Below, piece after piece: positions 35,799 to 49,800 of a DNA stretch of 64,000 nucleotides. The DNA lies in the NCBI GenBank assembly GCA_032629725.1, contig JAFEVB010000020.1, positions 270,501-334,500 of the forward strand, in the 5' to 3' direction. Positions within the stretch are counted from its first letter, which is position 1; every line of letters starts with the position of its first letter. The notes under the pieces were generated by a model, which saw only the letters and a list, made by a program, of their open reading frames with translations, was not told the origin of the DNA and ran no database searches. Both the position numbers and the translations under genes were made by a program. Source of the stretch: Gremmenia infestans (taxonomy: Eukaryota > Ascomycota > Leotiomycetes > Helotiales > Hamatocanthoscyphaceae).

Positions 35799-36998
35799 CT
35801 AATCCAATTCCATTTCATCTCCAAAACAATAAGAGTCTACCTGTACATGTTCTTGTACCGCTTCTGAAACAATTTCAGGTCCAACTTCTTCAAGTGAGAC
35901 AGCATTCGGCGACCAATCCATATCATCTAGAGGCTTTTCACTTATCTCCTGTAACGCCCTCTGCAACTTGCTTCTAGCAGCCTGCGGATCCACTGCATTC
36001 AAGCTATTCCACTCGCCCAACTCAATCTGCAAATAGTACAATTTGTTCTGCCTCGTGACATCCGAGAACATCGCCATCAAATTCTGAGCTTGCAGTGCCA
36101 TTCGCTTTATCTCGATATTATCGCTCAAGTGACGGTGGACTGCGGAGTTGCGTATCCGTACTGCATTTAATAAACCTTTCTCGAGAGATGTGTTTGGAAC
36201 GTCCGTGATTGCGTTCGGAGGCAGAATTTCGGGCAACATCTTCTTCCATGTTGAGAGCTCCACTGCTTCGGGGCAAGTCCAGTTGTACTCAAACAGCTTA
36301 TTTGGTACCCATCTTGACGCAAAGTCATAGCACCCATCCTCTAATATTCGTTGAATCATTGCGAGAATATAATGTTGTACTTCGTAGGGAAGGCCGAGGT
36401 CAGGTGGTTTCGAAACAGGAGGGGAGGTGCAATTCGTTTGTAGTCTAGGCTTGGCGACGGTCTGTTCGTGTTATTGTTAGCACTTTTAGCTACACAAGTC
36501 TTCTTCACGCACCCGTGTCCATATCTCAGGTCCATCTGATAGCTGCCGTCCTGGTCTGTAGTTCTTGGGCGCCCAGCGACTCGTCGCCAAGCCGTATTTC
36601 TGAGGATCTAGCAGATCAATGGCTGGAGGAATTGACGCCTGAACGGTCCGCGGTTGGTTTCCATGACTACTTTTAAGTGCCGCAGGATGTCCATCATGGT
36701 GTATGGGTTGCCAGCTGTAGTCTACCGGAGCATGTGTGGTGTGCCCGTTAACGTAGACTTGGTTGGCTCCGTTCTGATGCACTGAAGTCTGCCGCTGTGG
36801 GATTATACCAGATGCGTGCCCGAATGAAGGATCATCGTTGCCTCTCGGAGCCGTGCATTGATTGCAAACTGTACGCCTAGCAAAGTTGGAGTAGCCACAG
36901 ATGCAGTGCCAATCTGTCGGTTTGGGGCCATAATGGTCTCCCTGCTTGGGAGCCCAGATACTCGCAGACAGCCCCTCGCCAAGCATAGTGCGACCCAA
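35799..36998 (-). CDS. RanBP2-type zinc-finger protein
   Basis: Exons 36998-36513 and 36461-35799 are joined in phase 0 across a 51-nt intron (GTGCGT...ACAG, TGCTAAC branch) and give 382 residues. Near the N-terminus WHCICGYSNFARRTVCNQC is a RanBP2-type zinc finger (C-x2-C...C-x2-C with W and N), a module that binds ubiquitin or single-stranded RNA. A Gln/His-rich disordered stretch follows, with a short IWAPK/RWAPKNYRPG-like pair on either side of it. The C-terminal 220 residues are helical and unassigned (VELSTWKKMLPEI, LQRALQEISEKPLDD). A role in RNA handling is a reasonable inference from the finger, not shown. Confidence 0.78.
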
Positions 36999-37514
36999 GC
37001 ACTTGTATAGTATCCGTAGGAGAATAGAGGACAGAAGGGAAAAGGAAAGATTGTTATGAGAAAGTGGTTGACAAAGACAAGTCCCTAATTGATGTGGTGT
37101 GGGGTTGCATGTCTTGTCTTCCTGAGCGACAAGGAATAAGTTTAGTATAAGTCTGCGAAAAGGGAAGGGAGTGAATGGTATGAGATGATTTCAACGACGG
37201 CGAGTGAATAACTTGGATGTTGGGGCGGGAAGATAAAATGCCAACGAAGTTGAGTTGGTTGTTCTTAAATTGACACTGGCGCGTACGTAGGAAGACTCGA
37301 CGCGGATGTCACCCTGCATGTTTCACGGGCTAACACGTGACCATAATTCTAGTTACCTCGGAGCTTTTACCATACAATGCATTCCGATTTCTTGCTACTT
37401 TCCTTTGACTTTAATTTTTATTTCATATTAGTCTCTTCTCCGCCTCCAGCCTCAAAATAAAGACAAAAACCGCTTCTTATATCGATGTTTACAATAATTG
37501 TTCACAGTCAATTC
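36999..37514. other. intergenic region
   Basis: This is the promoter side of the zinc-finger gene and the 3' end of the metalloprotease gene. No ORF or repeat is supported. Confidence 0.6.
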
Positions 37515-40500
37515 TCAGCAGGGCCAATAAGCATCCAAATTCCGATTTGGCGGTTGGGCATTGTCATCCCAATCCCCTGCGTTAATCCCCCACAAGTCCG
37601 TCGGCCCTTTGGGAATACTCGAATCCAAGTTATATCCCCCGACATCCACATTGATGATGTAATCATTGAATCCATAATTGACAGGATGGCTTCCCCCCAC
37701 CATTCTTCTTTCCATACCTCCCTCCCCCGCTCCGCGCATCACCATCCTTTTCGTGGGAGTATTGGTCGTGAAGACAACATTGGTATCGTACCGAAGTCCA
37801 CTATCCGTCCTGGGGATTGTGACTGTACTTCCCCACTTCACTTGGTCGGTGCGTGGAATCTTTTTGGTCGCGAGAGTATTTCCACTGCCATCCCTGAGCG
37901 TTAGTTCGATGTCTAGAGGTGCGTCTGAGGAGCCAGATGCGGCTTCTTCATATATGTGCAAAGAGCATATCCCGGTGGGATAAGGGGCAGCTGTGGATGT
38001 TGTAGTAGTTGGCGCAGGTGCTTGAGTTGAAGAACCTGGGAGGAAGAGCGTAGTAATACTGCCAGCGCAGAAGGTGAGAGTGTAGCCGGCGACATGTTCA
38101 GTTGTGGTCGTTTCGCAGGCTTCTACTTGGCCCTCGAGAAGTGTTGTTGTGATGGGGAGATGGTTAGTGCTTGTCGTGCTTGATAGAGCAGGGGCTATAG
38201 TCCATGGACAGGGCTGATATGCTAATCCGATATTGGTGCCTGTGGAAGAGGCAACTGGTGTGCTTGCGCCATTGCTACAGGTACACAAGTTTGCGACTCC
38301 TTGTACTAGATCTGCATAGGTATGACACGGTAACGGAATTGGTGTTGATCCTGGTGAAATTATGGCGACCGATGAAGATACGGCACCAGAAGAAAATTTA
38401 GAGAAAGTTGTTGACACAGAGCCCGATTTTGGTTTAGAGACTGACGATGATGATACGGTAAAGTTTGCTGAAGTTGAAGACGATATTGCTGATAGAGATT
38501 GAGCTTTGGTTATCGATCCGGATGACGCTGTGCTTGTCATGGACATTGATGGCGACGCCGCACTTGAACTCCTGGAACCCCCGATTGAAGTAGAATTAGA
38601 CTTGGCAGTGGTTTCGGTAGGACTCCAGGTCACACGTTGGTCGGTAGTATCAGCCATGATACCCGATATAATCGATTCATACCAAGATAGAGGTTTAAAA
38701 TCGTCTCCAACTATAGTTAATGTAGGTACGCTGCTATTGCGTGCCGTCGTCGAAGATCCAGTTATGGAGGCAGAGCAAGCCGTCACAGTCGAACATGAGA
38801 GTGTAATAGTTGATGTAGACGCAGTGGTCGCGCCAGTCGGTGTAAAGACAGAATATGATGTTTTGCACGCGCTTGCAGTCCGCACCAAACAAGAGCTACT
38901 ACTGGACGAAGACGACGAAGACGAGGATATGGAGGATTGCGAGGTGGAGCTTTTCGTCTTGCTGGCTTTGGATGATTGCTTCACAGACGACGACTTGTTA
39001 TCATCGTCATCGTCATCTCCCTTATTTTCTAGCTCCTGGGCAATCTCCGCTAGACTATCGGTCAAATTCTCGAATACTCCAATGTCAGGCGGCTCTTCGT
39101 TGACAACAGTGTCTATACTCTGAAGAACATTACTCGCACAGCTGAAGAGTGTTCCGATATCATGAAGAGCCCCGCTGACTACATTATCTATACCTGGTAT
39201 GATACTCCTATCACGAAGTATGGCTCTGACCTGTCTCTCTGACAGCCGCAGATTTCTCTTTCGCTTTGTGTTTGAGCAATCTGGGGTGTCTGGAGGCTTA
39301 ATACTTAAGTCCTTAAGTAAAGCAGTAGTCTCGCTCTGTGTCTTTTTGACATTTTCAAGCAATTGAGGCTTGAGTGTGGGATCTGTGAGCCATTTTCGAT
39401 TAGCTTGGAGCGCAAGGAATAATGCTCCTAGGAGCACTGCTTCAGATGTCTCTGCTGCAGCATTTGTTATTGTCACTGTCGGAACGTTAAACCATGTAAA
39501 CGATACAGGTGTTATCGAGCTTGTCGGGTCTGTCCATGACCCACTAGCACTCAAAGAACCCGATGAAACTCTTGTGGGTGGGGAACCAGTCGAAACTGGA
39601 AAGGGTAAAATGCCAATTCCCGGTATCGAATTGGATGACGCTGACCCGTTGCTAGCAGAAGTCAAACTGCTCAGTGGTGGCAAAGGAGCATTCGAACTTG
39701 ATGCGCTACCTGTGGCAAGATTCCCTGTTGAACCCGTTCGGCTTGAGTTGGAAGTTACTCCAGTTGTGGATCCTCCGGACCCAAAGCTCAATAAAGATGC
39801 CGTCTTAGGCAAAGAAGAGCTGGATGAAAATCCACTGCTGATATTTGATGATGGGCCCCTCGAGACTGATTGGCTGTTGATACTCAACGACGATCGACTA
39901 CTCGAGTAGTTCTGGGTATGAACTGAAGTTAAAGTGCTGAATGTGGAATGTGTGCTATAGCTAGCCGCGCTTGTTTTTCTGGAATTATTTGAACTTTTCG
40001 AAATAGTTAGGATTACTGATGCCGAAATAATAGGAAAGGCAATAGTAGAATGGTCGTAGACGATAGCAGATTTCTCCAAGGAGATGACATCGGTACCAAT
40101 TGTGTATACCTGGCCGCTAGAGAGAGTCACAGGGCTCGCAGATGGTACAGAAAACACGAGACCTGTCATATTGAAAGGCTTTAGTACAACAGTTGCATTA
40201 TCAATCTCCACTGCAAAGAGTTAGTAGAAAATCAAGGAGAGACACAGAAAAGGGTTCAATACGAGTGATATTTGGATCACGGCGCCCAGGGGGGTAGATT
40301 TGTTTGTGCGTATTCCGCTTTGGGATAATGCTGGGCATGAGTATTTCAATGGTGCCGTCCAACATTACTCTTTGAGCCGGCACGCTCGTAGTAGTTGGCG
40401 TGATCATTCTGGCTCCAAGCGCAAGAAAAACATAGCTGTCCGCATTGTCTATGATTCCTGCACGGCTTAAGTCCGTGCAACTGACCCATCCTAATGAGCA

Positions 40501-40665
40501 AAATGTTAGTTTTACTTCTTCGCATTTCTAGGAAACATATCTCGTAGATCTCTTCCTAGACTTCAGTCTGGAAAGAAGTTTACAAGTTCTCAGATGATTA
40601 ATCAGAGATCAAGGAGGATTCAATTCTATTACCATATGCAGTTGAGCCATCGGGTGTGCCAATAT
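37515..40665 (-). pseudogene. M35-type metalloprotease gene, 3' part downstream of LTR insertion
   Basis: Reading leftwards from the element: 40661-40633 encodes GTPDGSTAYG, the GTxDxxYG motif with the third zinc ligand of aspzincin/deuterolysin peptidases. A 142-nt intron (40632-40491, CTAAC branch) follows. Exon 40490-40263 encodes NADSYVFLALGARM, the usual helix after that motif. A 52-nt intron (40262-40211) leads to a last exon 40210-37515, open for almost 900 codons. That exon is extremely Ser/Thr-rich, with a poly-Ser run and an acidic DDDDD tract. It ends in an ordered Cys-containing region (CSLHIYEEAA..., YGFNDYIINVDVGGYNLD, ...DAYWPC). No stops or frameshifts were seen here. Without its upstream exons it has no start, signal peptide or HExxH motif. 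Original product: a very large secreted or wall-linked metalloprotease. Confidence 0.85.
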
Positions 40666-40879
40666 TGTGGAGAGACAATACAACCGCGGACTCTAGGCTA
40701 GGATCTGACTTATAGTTTTATTATTATATAAATATATATATTAAAATAAACTATATAAAAGAGTATATTATAGAATAGATAATAATCTAAATTTAGTAAA
40801 GTGCCTGATTTTATAAGGTATAGTATAGTACTAGCTATATACCCCACTTTATATAATATTCTATTTAGTCTCTACTATA
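40666..40879 (-). repeat. left LTR (3' LTR if element is on minus strand)
   Basis: 214 bp, beginning TGTGGAGAGACAATAC. The first ~40 bp keep G and C bases that are A and T in the right LTR. The remainder is more mutated than the right copy. It is preceded by ATAT at 40662-40665. By my count it differs from the right LTR at about 28 positions, all transitions. Confidence 0.92.
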
Positions 40880-40893
40880 TTTATCTCTCCCTT
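40880..40893 (-). other. probable polypurine tract
   Basis: Immediately inside the left LTR, the minus strand reads AAGGGAGAGATAAA, 13 of 14 bases purine. A polypurine tract abutting the 3' LTR primes plus-strand DNA synthesis in LTR elements. Its position supports minus-strand orientation. RIP could have altered it, so the call is tentative. Confidence 0.55.
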
Positions 40894-43800
40894 AAAAGCT
40901 TACTTAACCTAAGTAATATACTACTTTTATTAATTTTACTACTAAAAGAAAGATAAAAAGATATATAAAATTAGTTCCTTTAAGTTTTCTTTTAAGCATA
41001 CTAACTTAATAATATCTTTTTATTATTATCTCTAAGTAAATTAGTAGCGCTAGTCTACTTTTATTACTAACTACCTATAACTTTTTCTACTTTACTACCT
41101 TTTTTAACTTTAACCTTTTTATTATATACTACTTTACTTTTTATTCTTACTTTTTATCCTTCTATTATTCTAGTATTAACTTTCTTATTTGCCTTTATTT
41201 CTTATTACTTTTATTATTTTTTTTTCTTATTACCTTTACTACTTTCTTATAACTTTAGTAACTTTACTATTACTATAAAAGCATATAAATCTGTAATTTG
41301 CTAAGTTTTTTAACCTCTTAATATTCTATAGATAGCTAACTACTTTATAAAGTATAAATACTTTAAATTGCCCTCTTTTTAATAAGGTTATTATACTATT
41401 CTAGCTCTATTTATTACTTTTATAGCTGCGGTCTTATTAGCGGTTTATAGTCTTTATAGTATATATTATAGGTTTAATATACTTTCTAGTACTAAACTTG
41501 CACTAGCATTTAAATATCCTTTTCTAGCTATATATGCCTATAATACATTTAACTTTCTAATCCTTTTTAGGTTTTAATAATTTTAACTTTATTTTATAAG
41601 CTATTTACTTAATATATTACTTCTAAGATTACTATACTAATTTATATTAACTTTTATACTAGAATTAGCACACTTTACTTCTTTGCTTATTTTTCTATAA
41701 ATAGCCTATTTTAATCTATTAACTTTAAGTTACTTTTTTTTTCTTTAAAGTCTATTATTAATATAGTATTAAAGCTTATTATCTATATAGTATTAAGTAT
41801 AATAGTTAGGATAAAGCGGTAGTATATAAGTATTAAGATTATTAATATTATCTTAAATATAGTTACTAAGTTTCTCTAAGATTATTAAGCTTTTAGATAA
41901 TTTGCTAACTTAATATCTTAGATTAGTTTTTTTTTCCTTTTTAGTAATAACTTTAACTTTTTTCTTTAGTACTACTTTATATATTAGCGTCTTTATTTTT
42001 AGAAAGTATCCTCTACTTTTTATAGTTTACTTTATTATTAACTCTACTTTAGTTTAATTAAAGTAGTCTAATATACTTAGTTATAACTTAGACGCTTTTA
42101 GAATACTATTATAAAAGAGTACTATCTATAGATAAATGCTTTTTTCTACTATTAGTAGCTAGCTACTATAAGCTACTACTATCTAGATCTTTATAGTAAG
42201 TATTATACTTTTAGTTACTACTTTAATTTTACTATTAGCTTTTACTATAAGGTTACTTAAGAAGTATTAGAAGGATTAGACATATTATAGTAGCTTGGTT
42301 TATTATAGGAAAATGTAAGTATTCTTAGGCTATACTATTACTATTACTTTTTACTAATTTTATATAAATTAGTATTTTTATTCTATAAAAAAGTTCTTTT
42401 TTTTTCTTATCTTTAAGAAAAAGGTAAAAAGGTACCTATTAGCCTACTTTAAGAAAAGAGATCTAGGTCTTAATAATCTCTATAGTTCTTAATAAAACCT
42501 TTATAGTTTATTCTTAATAGTATTTTTACTAACTTTCTTTAGAGCTTTTCTTATATAATATAAAACCTATATACTTATAAAACCTTTCTTTTTATCTTTT
42601 GCTTTTATAAATAGCTACTTATTTATATTATATTATATTTAGCTTTGCTTTTTATATTACTTTTTAGCTTTATAGTTATATTTGCCTATAGGTATTTAGA
42701 AGCTTTATTTGCTTTAAAAGCTATATTACTATATTATAATAGTACTATCTTCAACTATATTCTAGTTTTTAAAGGCGCTATAGACCCGTATTACTAAAAG
42801 TAGTAGAGATATAAATTTATTATATAGTTGCTAGCAAATTGCTAAATATATCTATAACTTTTCTAATTAATAATAAGTTTAAATAAGTTATTCTTTTCTT
42901 TTAAGATTAATAACTATAATTATATTAAGATTAGATGTTTTTTATTAGCTTATTCTATTAGCTTAGCTTAGTTATAGAAAAAGGTGCTAGCTATAAAAAC
43001 TTTATATTAATAGCTTTATCTTTTAGAAGCTTTCTTGCTTATTAATTAGTAATATTATTATTTTAGTTAAAGCTTAACTATAGCTATTATATCTAAGATT
43101 AGTAATTTATTAGATATTTATTTATTACTTATAATATAGTATTATTTGCTTAATTCTAAGCTTAGATAAACCTCTTTTACTAGCCTATCTACTAAAATTT
43201 TACTTTTACTAAAAGCTATTTCTTAGATTATAGAAATCTCTAGCTTTAATAATATATCTAAGTAGAGAAAAGATAATATAACTAAGAAACCTTATTTAAG
43301 CTATTACTATAATAGCTCTTAATTAGACTAAAGATACCTAGCTTTAGTACTTTATAAAAGATATAGTTAAAGCCTTTAGTAAACTATATTTAATTTATAG
43401 TAATTAGCTTATACTTTTTTCTTAATAGAAAGTTTTATTAGTATTTTACCTTTTTCTAAATATTTACTAAAGGTGCTAATATCTATTTTAAAAAGTAGAT
43501 ATATAAATATAGTATTATAGTAGTCTTTATTAGTAGAAGCTAAAACATTTCTAGCTTTATATTAAGATGCTTAGGCTTTATAGCATTTTAGTAATTTATA
43601 TAATTTTTTATAACTTTTTTTACTATTATACCACTTTGTTTTTCCTCTAAAATAAGGTTTTAGCTCGCTTTTAAGCTTATTGCTTTAGTAGACTTAGAAG
43701 TAGCTATAGGCTTTTATATTACTATTATTAAATATAACTTTATTTAGACATCTTAGTACTATCTATAGTAGAACTACTTATTACTTTTAGTATCTTTATA

Positions 43801-46800
43801 ATAGCGTTTTACTTCTTTAACTTATACTATCTTTTAACTTTTTCTAAAGTATTATTAGATAATATAGATATTATTATAGCTTTTTCTGCTTCTAAGTAGA
43901 ACTATCTACTTTACTAGTAGTATAGTTTTAGCTTATTAGTAGATACTATTTCTTTTAGCTAAGCTTTATTAATCTCTAATTCTTTTAATAGAAAGTAATC
44001 TTTATTAGTATTAGCTGTTTTAATTTTATATAGTTCTAGCTACTAAAAGTCTAGTTTTATAGCGTTTAATATATTAATTTTATATATTAAATCCTATTAT
44101 AATATAATATTGCCTACTTTAAATAGTCTTATCTATAGTATATATTTAGTATCTTAAGCTTTTTTTCCTTTTTAATACTTTTATACTTTCTATAGATATG
44201 CTTTCTAAATGTTTTTATCTTATATCTAAAATTATTTTACTTTAATTATAATAAGGTTATCTTAGTTTATAATCTTTTCTTTTATAAAAAGGTATTACTA
44301 TATAGTTGCTATTACTTTTATAGATAGTATTACTTTCTATCTATAAAATATATAGAAAAGTATTAAGCTTATAGGTTTATAAATAGTTATTTTTTCTATA
44401 AATAGTACTATAGAAAAGTTATCTACTTATAGTCTCTTTATTTTTAATAGAGAGTTTTTTAAAGTTATATAACTTTACTTAATTCTTCTAGTAGTCTATA
44501 TATTATAAGTACTAATAATAATTTAGTTAATACCTATTTTATTTAGAAGTTAGATAATTTTCTTTTTAAATTCTTTTTCTCTATCTACTTATAGATAGTA
44601 GAATAGGCTATATTTATAAATTATATCTTTCTATAAAAATTCTACTATATAATAGGTATATTTACTAGCTAATACTTAAGCTTTAAGCTATCTAGAAAGA
44701 TTATTTTTAGCAACTATTAGATATTTTTTACTTTTAACTTTAAATATAAATATAATATTAATATTCTATTTTTCTATTATACTATTAGCTATTTATAAGT
44801 ATAGCGGTTTTTCTAAGCAGATTGCTAGCTTAAATTAGTATTTTATATAGGTTTTAATATAGTATTCTATATTCTTAAATAGGCTTTTCTAAAAGTAGCA
44901 GCTTGCAATCTGTATATATATACTTTTATATCTTTTATAGCTTATTTTATTATATAATTTCTTTATAATTAGTAGTTTTATCTTAGGTTTATTTACTATT
45001 AATTTTATAGGCATTTTTTTAGTAGATAGTTTTTATAACTACTAGTAATATATCTTATAGTAGAATGCTTTTTTCTTAAAGAGCCTAAATTTAGATAAAG
45101 TTATCTCTTTTAGTTTCTTAAAAGTAGTTAGAAAATATACTATTTTTAGATAGTACTTCTTATATTTATAGGTAGAGAAAGGTTAGTTATTATCTATATC
45201 TAAGATATCTAGATAGTTATCTATATTAAAGTCTATTTCTTTTTCTAGTTTTTTCTAATATATCTATATTTTCTTTTTAATCTAATACTAATTTAAATAA
45301 AAACTTTTTTTTTACTTTATTTAAGTTTAGTCTAGTATTAGAAATATTAGCATCTTTACTTCTACTAGTATCTATTATAATAGTTGTAATTTCTAGATTT
45401 TCTAGCTTAGCTAGTATCTAGTTATTAATATCTTTATCTAAAATATCTAAATTATCTAGATATAATAGTTTATATAAAAGTATATCTGCTATTATATATG
45501 TTTTTTCTATAATATAATATACTTTAAAGTTAAAAAGTTAAATCTAAGCTAACTATCTAGTAATAAGTATATTTAGGTAGTCTATAGCTACTTTATTTAG
45601 CTATGCTACTAAGATATTAGTATTAATTTCTAAGATAAAATACATCTCTACTAGCTATACCTAGAATTTCTTTAAAATCTTTAGTACCTTTTTTGCTTTA
45701 TATTTTATAGTATTATAGCATTTTTTAGTATTATTCTAAATACTACTTTTATACTATACTAAGCAGACCTTTTTACTAGTTAGATCTTTTTATCTAAGAT
45801 ATCTTTTTTATCTATTAATACTTATATCTACTAGAATTATAATTTTGCTTGCTTTTTCTAAGTAGTTAATTTAAATAAAAACTAGAAAGCTTAATAATAC
45901 TTATTATAGCTTAGCTATTATAACTTTCTATATATTAAAGTTTTAGATAAATAGTTTATTCTTTTTAAAGAGCTTATAAATAGAGTTATAAATTATTATA
46001 TAGTCTTTAATCTAAATATAGAAGTAGCTTATTATTTCTATAAATTAATATATCTTAGTAATATCTTTATATTCTTTCTACTTTAGAATCTTCTAAACTT
46101 TAGCTACTAAAGGTTTCTTTTTTTTTAAGTTATAGATAAAACCTATTATATCTAGACTATTTATATAAAATTTTAACTTTACCTTCATAGCTATTCTAGC
46201 TTTTTTAAGCAGTTCTAGCATTTAGTTAATATTATAAATATATTTAAAAACAAATTACTTTATTTCTAGTAGTAATATTATTTTTTTTTCTCTATAGTTT
46301 ATATAGAGTTCTTTAATACCTATATTATCTATATAGGATTACTATATAAGATATTAGTACTTCTAATATAAATAATATAGTTTATATAAACTATATAACT
46401 AAATTTATTACTTCTATAGGTAATCTTATATTCTAGACTAGTCTAATTAGTATAAAGAACGCTATTATATTTTAACTTCTTAGATCTAAAACTTAGTTAT
46501 TATATCTAAAGAAAATATCTACTAGTAATACTATAATATAGCTTATAAACTTTCCTAAATATTTATCTACTAAAGAAAGCAAATTGGTATTCTAAAGCGT
46601 TATAGTATTTAGTTTTATTACTAAATTAATTAGCTTATAAGTGCTTAGCTACTTTTTTACTACTAAGAACTATAGATTATAGTATAGTTTATCTAAATAC
46701 TTAATAACTTCTTTTTCTATATATTTCTTTAATATCTTAACTATAGTAGATAATAAAGCTTAAAAGCATAGAAAATTTATAGCTTACTATACTTTATATT

Positions 46801-49800
46801 TAATAATTTATAGTAAAATTAGTAGTAATATATTTTTATAAAAGGTTCTATATTAGGTCTAGTTAAATGCAATTGCCTTTTTCTTAGCTAAAAGCACTTT
46901 TTCTAAGTATTATCTTTTAATTAGTTATAGCTTTTATATAATATCTAACTATTTAAGATTCTTTTTTATTAGATATAAGCTTTATAGTATATCTAAGAAC
47001 CTAGAGATTATATAGTCCTTAAATTCTTCTATATGCTTTTATAAAGTATTATAAGCTTTTAACTTTTTATACTAGTCTTTTTTTCCTCTAGGTATACTAC
47101 TACTACTACTATCTTTATCTACTAGCTTAACCTTTTTATTTTTAGTTTTATATATTATATTAACTTCTACTTTCTATCTTTTAGCCTACTACTTAAAGTT
47201 ATAGTCTATAATAATTTTGTTTATTATAGCTTTTAGTGTCTTATTAGTAAAGATAACTCTCTAGTTTATAATTTATCTTTAATATAGTATATTATAAAGT
47301 ATCTTTTTTTTTATAATATCTAGTATTATATTAAAGAAATCTATTATTATCTAAATCTATTTTTTACTATTAGCTAAATATAGATCTAGTTGCTAGCAGC
47401 TAGCTAGATTTTATAATAATAGTTTTATTATAATTCTAAAGTTATAGTTTTTTATAATTAGATACTACTAATATACTATTTCTGCTAGTATTTAAGATGC
47501 TTCTAGATAGTATTATATAAAGTGTCTATTAATTACTTCTTAGCTTCTAACTACTACTAGGTTAATATCTAATTACCTATATATAATAAGTATAGCTTTA
47601 GGTCCTTTTTAGGAAAAATTTTACTTACTTTTAAGCTATAGTATTTAAATATATACTCTTTTACTAGTGCTTTAATATTTATTTTATATTTCTATATTTA
47701 GAAATTGCTTTTTATCTAAATATATTTTTCTATATATATAGTATTTATACTTATCTGCTTTTCTAAATTAATCTTTTATATAGTTAACTTCTATAGTAAC
47801 TTTATTAGACTTAGTCTTTTTTATAGTTTTCTAGTTATTATTTTATTACTAATCTAAATCTAATAACTCTATATCGCTTAGAATTAGTCTTAAAGCTTAA
47901 CTAGCTTTATATAATATAGTTATATTATTTGCTTTAAATTAGATTACTTATTCTATATCTAGATTAATAATTATACTAATTACTAATCTATTTTTTTTAT
48001 TTTATAGATATCTAAATCCTATATAGCTTTATTAGAAAAATAGTATACCTAGTAGTATCTTATTATCTTTATATTCTATAATATAAAACCTAATATATAT
48101 AACTATATCTCTAATTATAATATAGATATTATCTATATAGCTTAGAAATTTGCTTCTATCTCTAGAAATTCTAGTTATTATTATAGTTATATTCTAAGTA
48201 AAATTAATTTAGATATCTATAGCTATACTACTACTTATAATATTAACCTTTGTTTTACTATCTAGTATTATATTATAGTTAGAAAGCTTATTTTTCCCTT
48301 TTATAATTAATAGCACTTTTAGTATAAGCAAGTAGTACCTTAAATAGCCTAAGTACTCTAGTAGTTCTACTTTTATATTTAGGTATAAGCAGCTTACTAT
48401 TCTAATTATTATATCCGTTATTAGCTTTTTTATCTTTTAGTTAATTACTTTTTTAATAGTATATTATATGCTTTTATTTAAATCTATTAGTTTTAAACTA
48501 ATAAGCAGTTAACTAAAGCTAATTCTAAGTTCTAGTAGTTTGATAAGCATTTAGACCTATGCTTTATAGAAAGCTTTTTCTATAATATCTATTACTTTTA
48601 GTACTTTCTATATTTTTAACTACTTTATTAAATATAATTTAGATATATTTTTTGCTTATATAGGTTCTACTTTTATATTTTCTATTTTAGTATCTAATAA
48701 TAAATCTGCTAGTTTTATAGCAGCTTTTCTCTTTTTTAATATAGTTTTCCTAGATCTATTATCTAGTCTTAGTAGTCTATTATTTTTATTATAAAATTAG
48801 ACTATAATTATATCTTTTACTAGCTTATTATCTATATTATTTATCTATACTATCTTTTATTTAAGAGACTTTATCTTAATATATCCTTTTTATTCCTAGA
48901 TCTTATTTTATATAGTTTTTAACTTTTAATATAAACTAAAGCATAGTCTATTAAACTTAGCTGCAGTAGGCTAAATTAAAGCTTCTAAATAGTTTTTTAT
49001 TAGAAAGGTCTAAATGTCTGCTTTTTTTTCCTTTAAAAGTATTTATTTTTCTACTTTTATATTATTTAGATTCTAGTCTCTTTACTTTTTATATATACTA
49101 ACTATATCTATTATACTAGTAGTCTTTTCTAATAGAAAGTTCTTAGCAACCTATTATACTTTTATAATATTTCCTAAAGATTTGCTTTTATCTACTATTT
49201 TTACTATTACTTAGTAATATCTAAGCTAACTATCGGGATATAAGTGGTTAGATATTATTATATAACTTAGCGCTAGCTTAGTTAGTAACTAGTAATAACT
49301 TTATTATTATTATAATATACTTAACTAGATTATAATAAATACTAGTTAAGTTTATAATAACTAAAATATAATAGAAGTGATTATATATCTATAATACTAA
49401 TACTAACTTATATTAAATTATATTAGATAGAAATCTACCTTTTTATCTTTTAGATCTAGATATACTTCTATACTATTTAAAGTATCTTTAGCGCTTTTTT
49501 TTTCTTATAAACTAGTTCTAATCTAATAAAAGTTATATAGTTCTAATATTAGTTTATCTAAGCATATTTTTAGCTAAGCTACTATTCTAAGATAAGTAAT
49601 ATTATAATACTATCTATAGTTATTAAATTCCCTTTTTTAAGCAAAATCTGTATCTTTAGTAAAAGTTTATAAATTAAGTATATTTTTCTATATTTAAGTA
49701 ACTATTACTATATTTATATATACTATTATAGGCTGCTTTAAAAGCCTATTAGCTACTACTTATTTAATTTAAAGACTTTAAATCCTATTTATAATATTAT

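Noticed and set aside
38506..39909. Two long plus-strand open frames rich in Asp, Val and Leu
   Set aside because: They are antisense shadows of the Ser/Thr-rich metalloprotease exon; their composition follows from complementing Ser codons.
43850..43900. Possible reverse-transcriptase YIDD-like motif on the plus strand of the AT block
   Set aside because: The match is partial, the following residues do not fit the family, and other evidence puts the coding strand on minus. Any short motif in RIP-mutated TA-rich DNA is unreliable.
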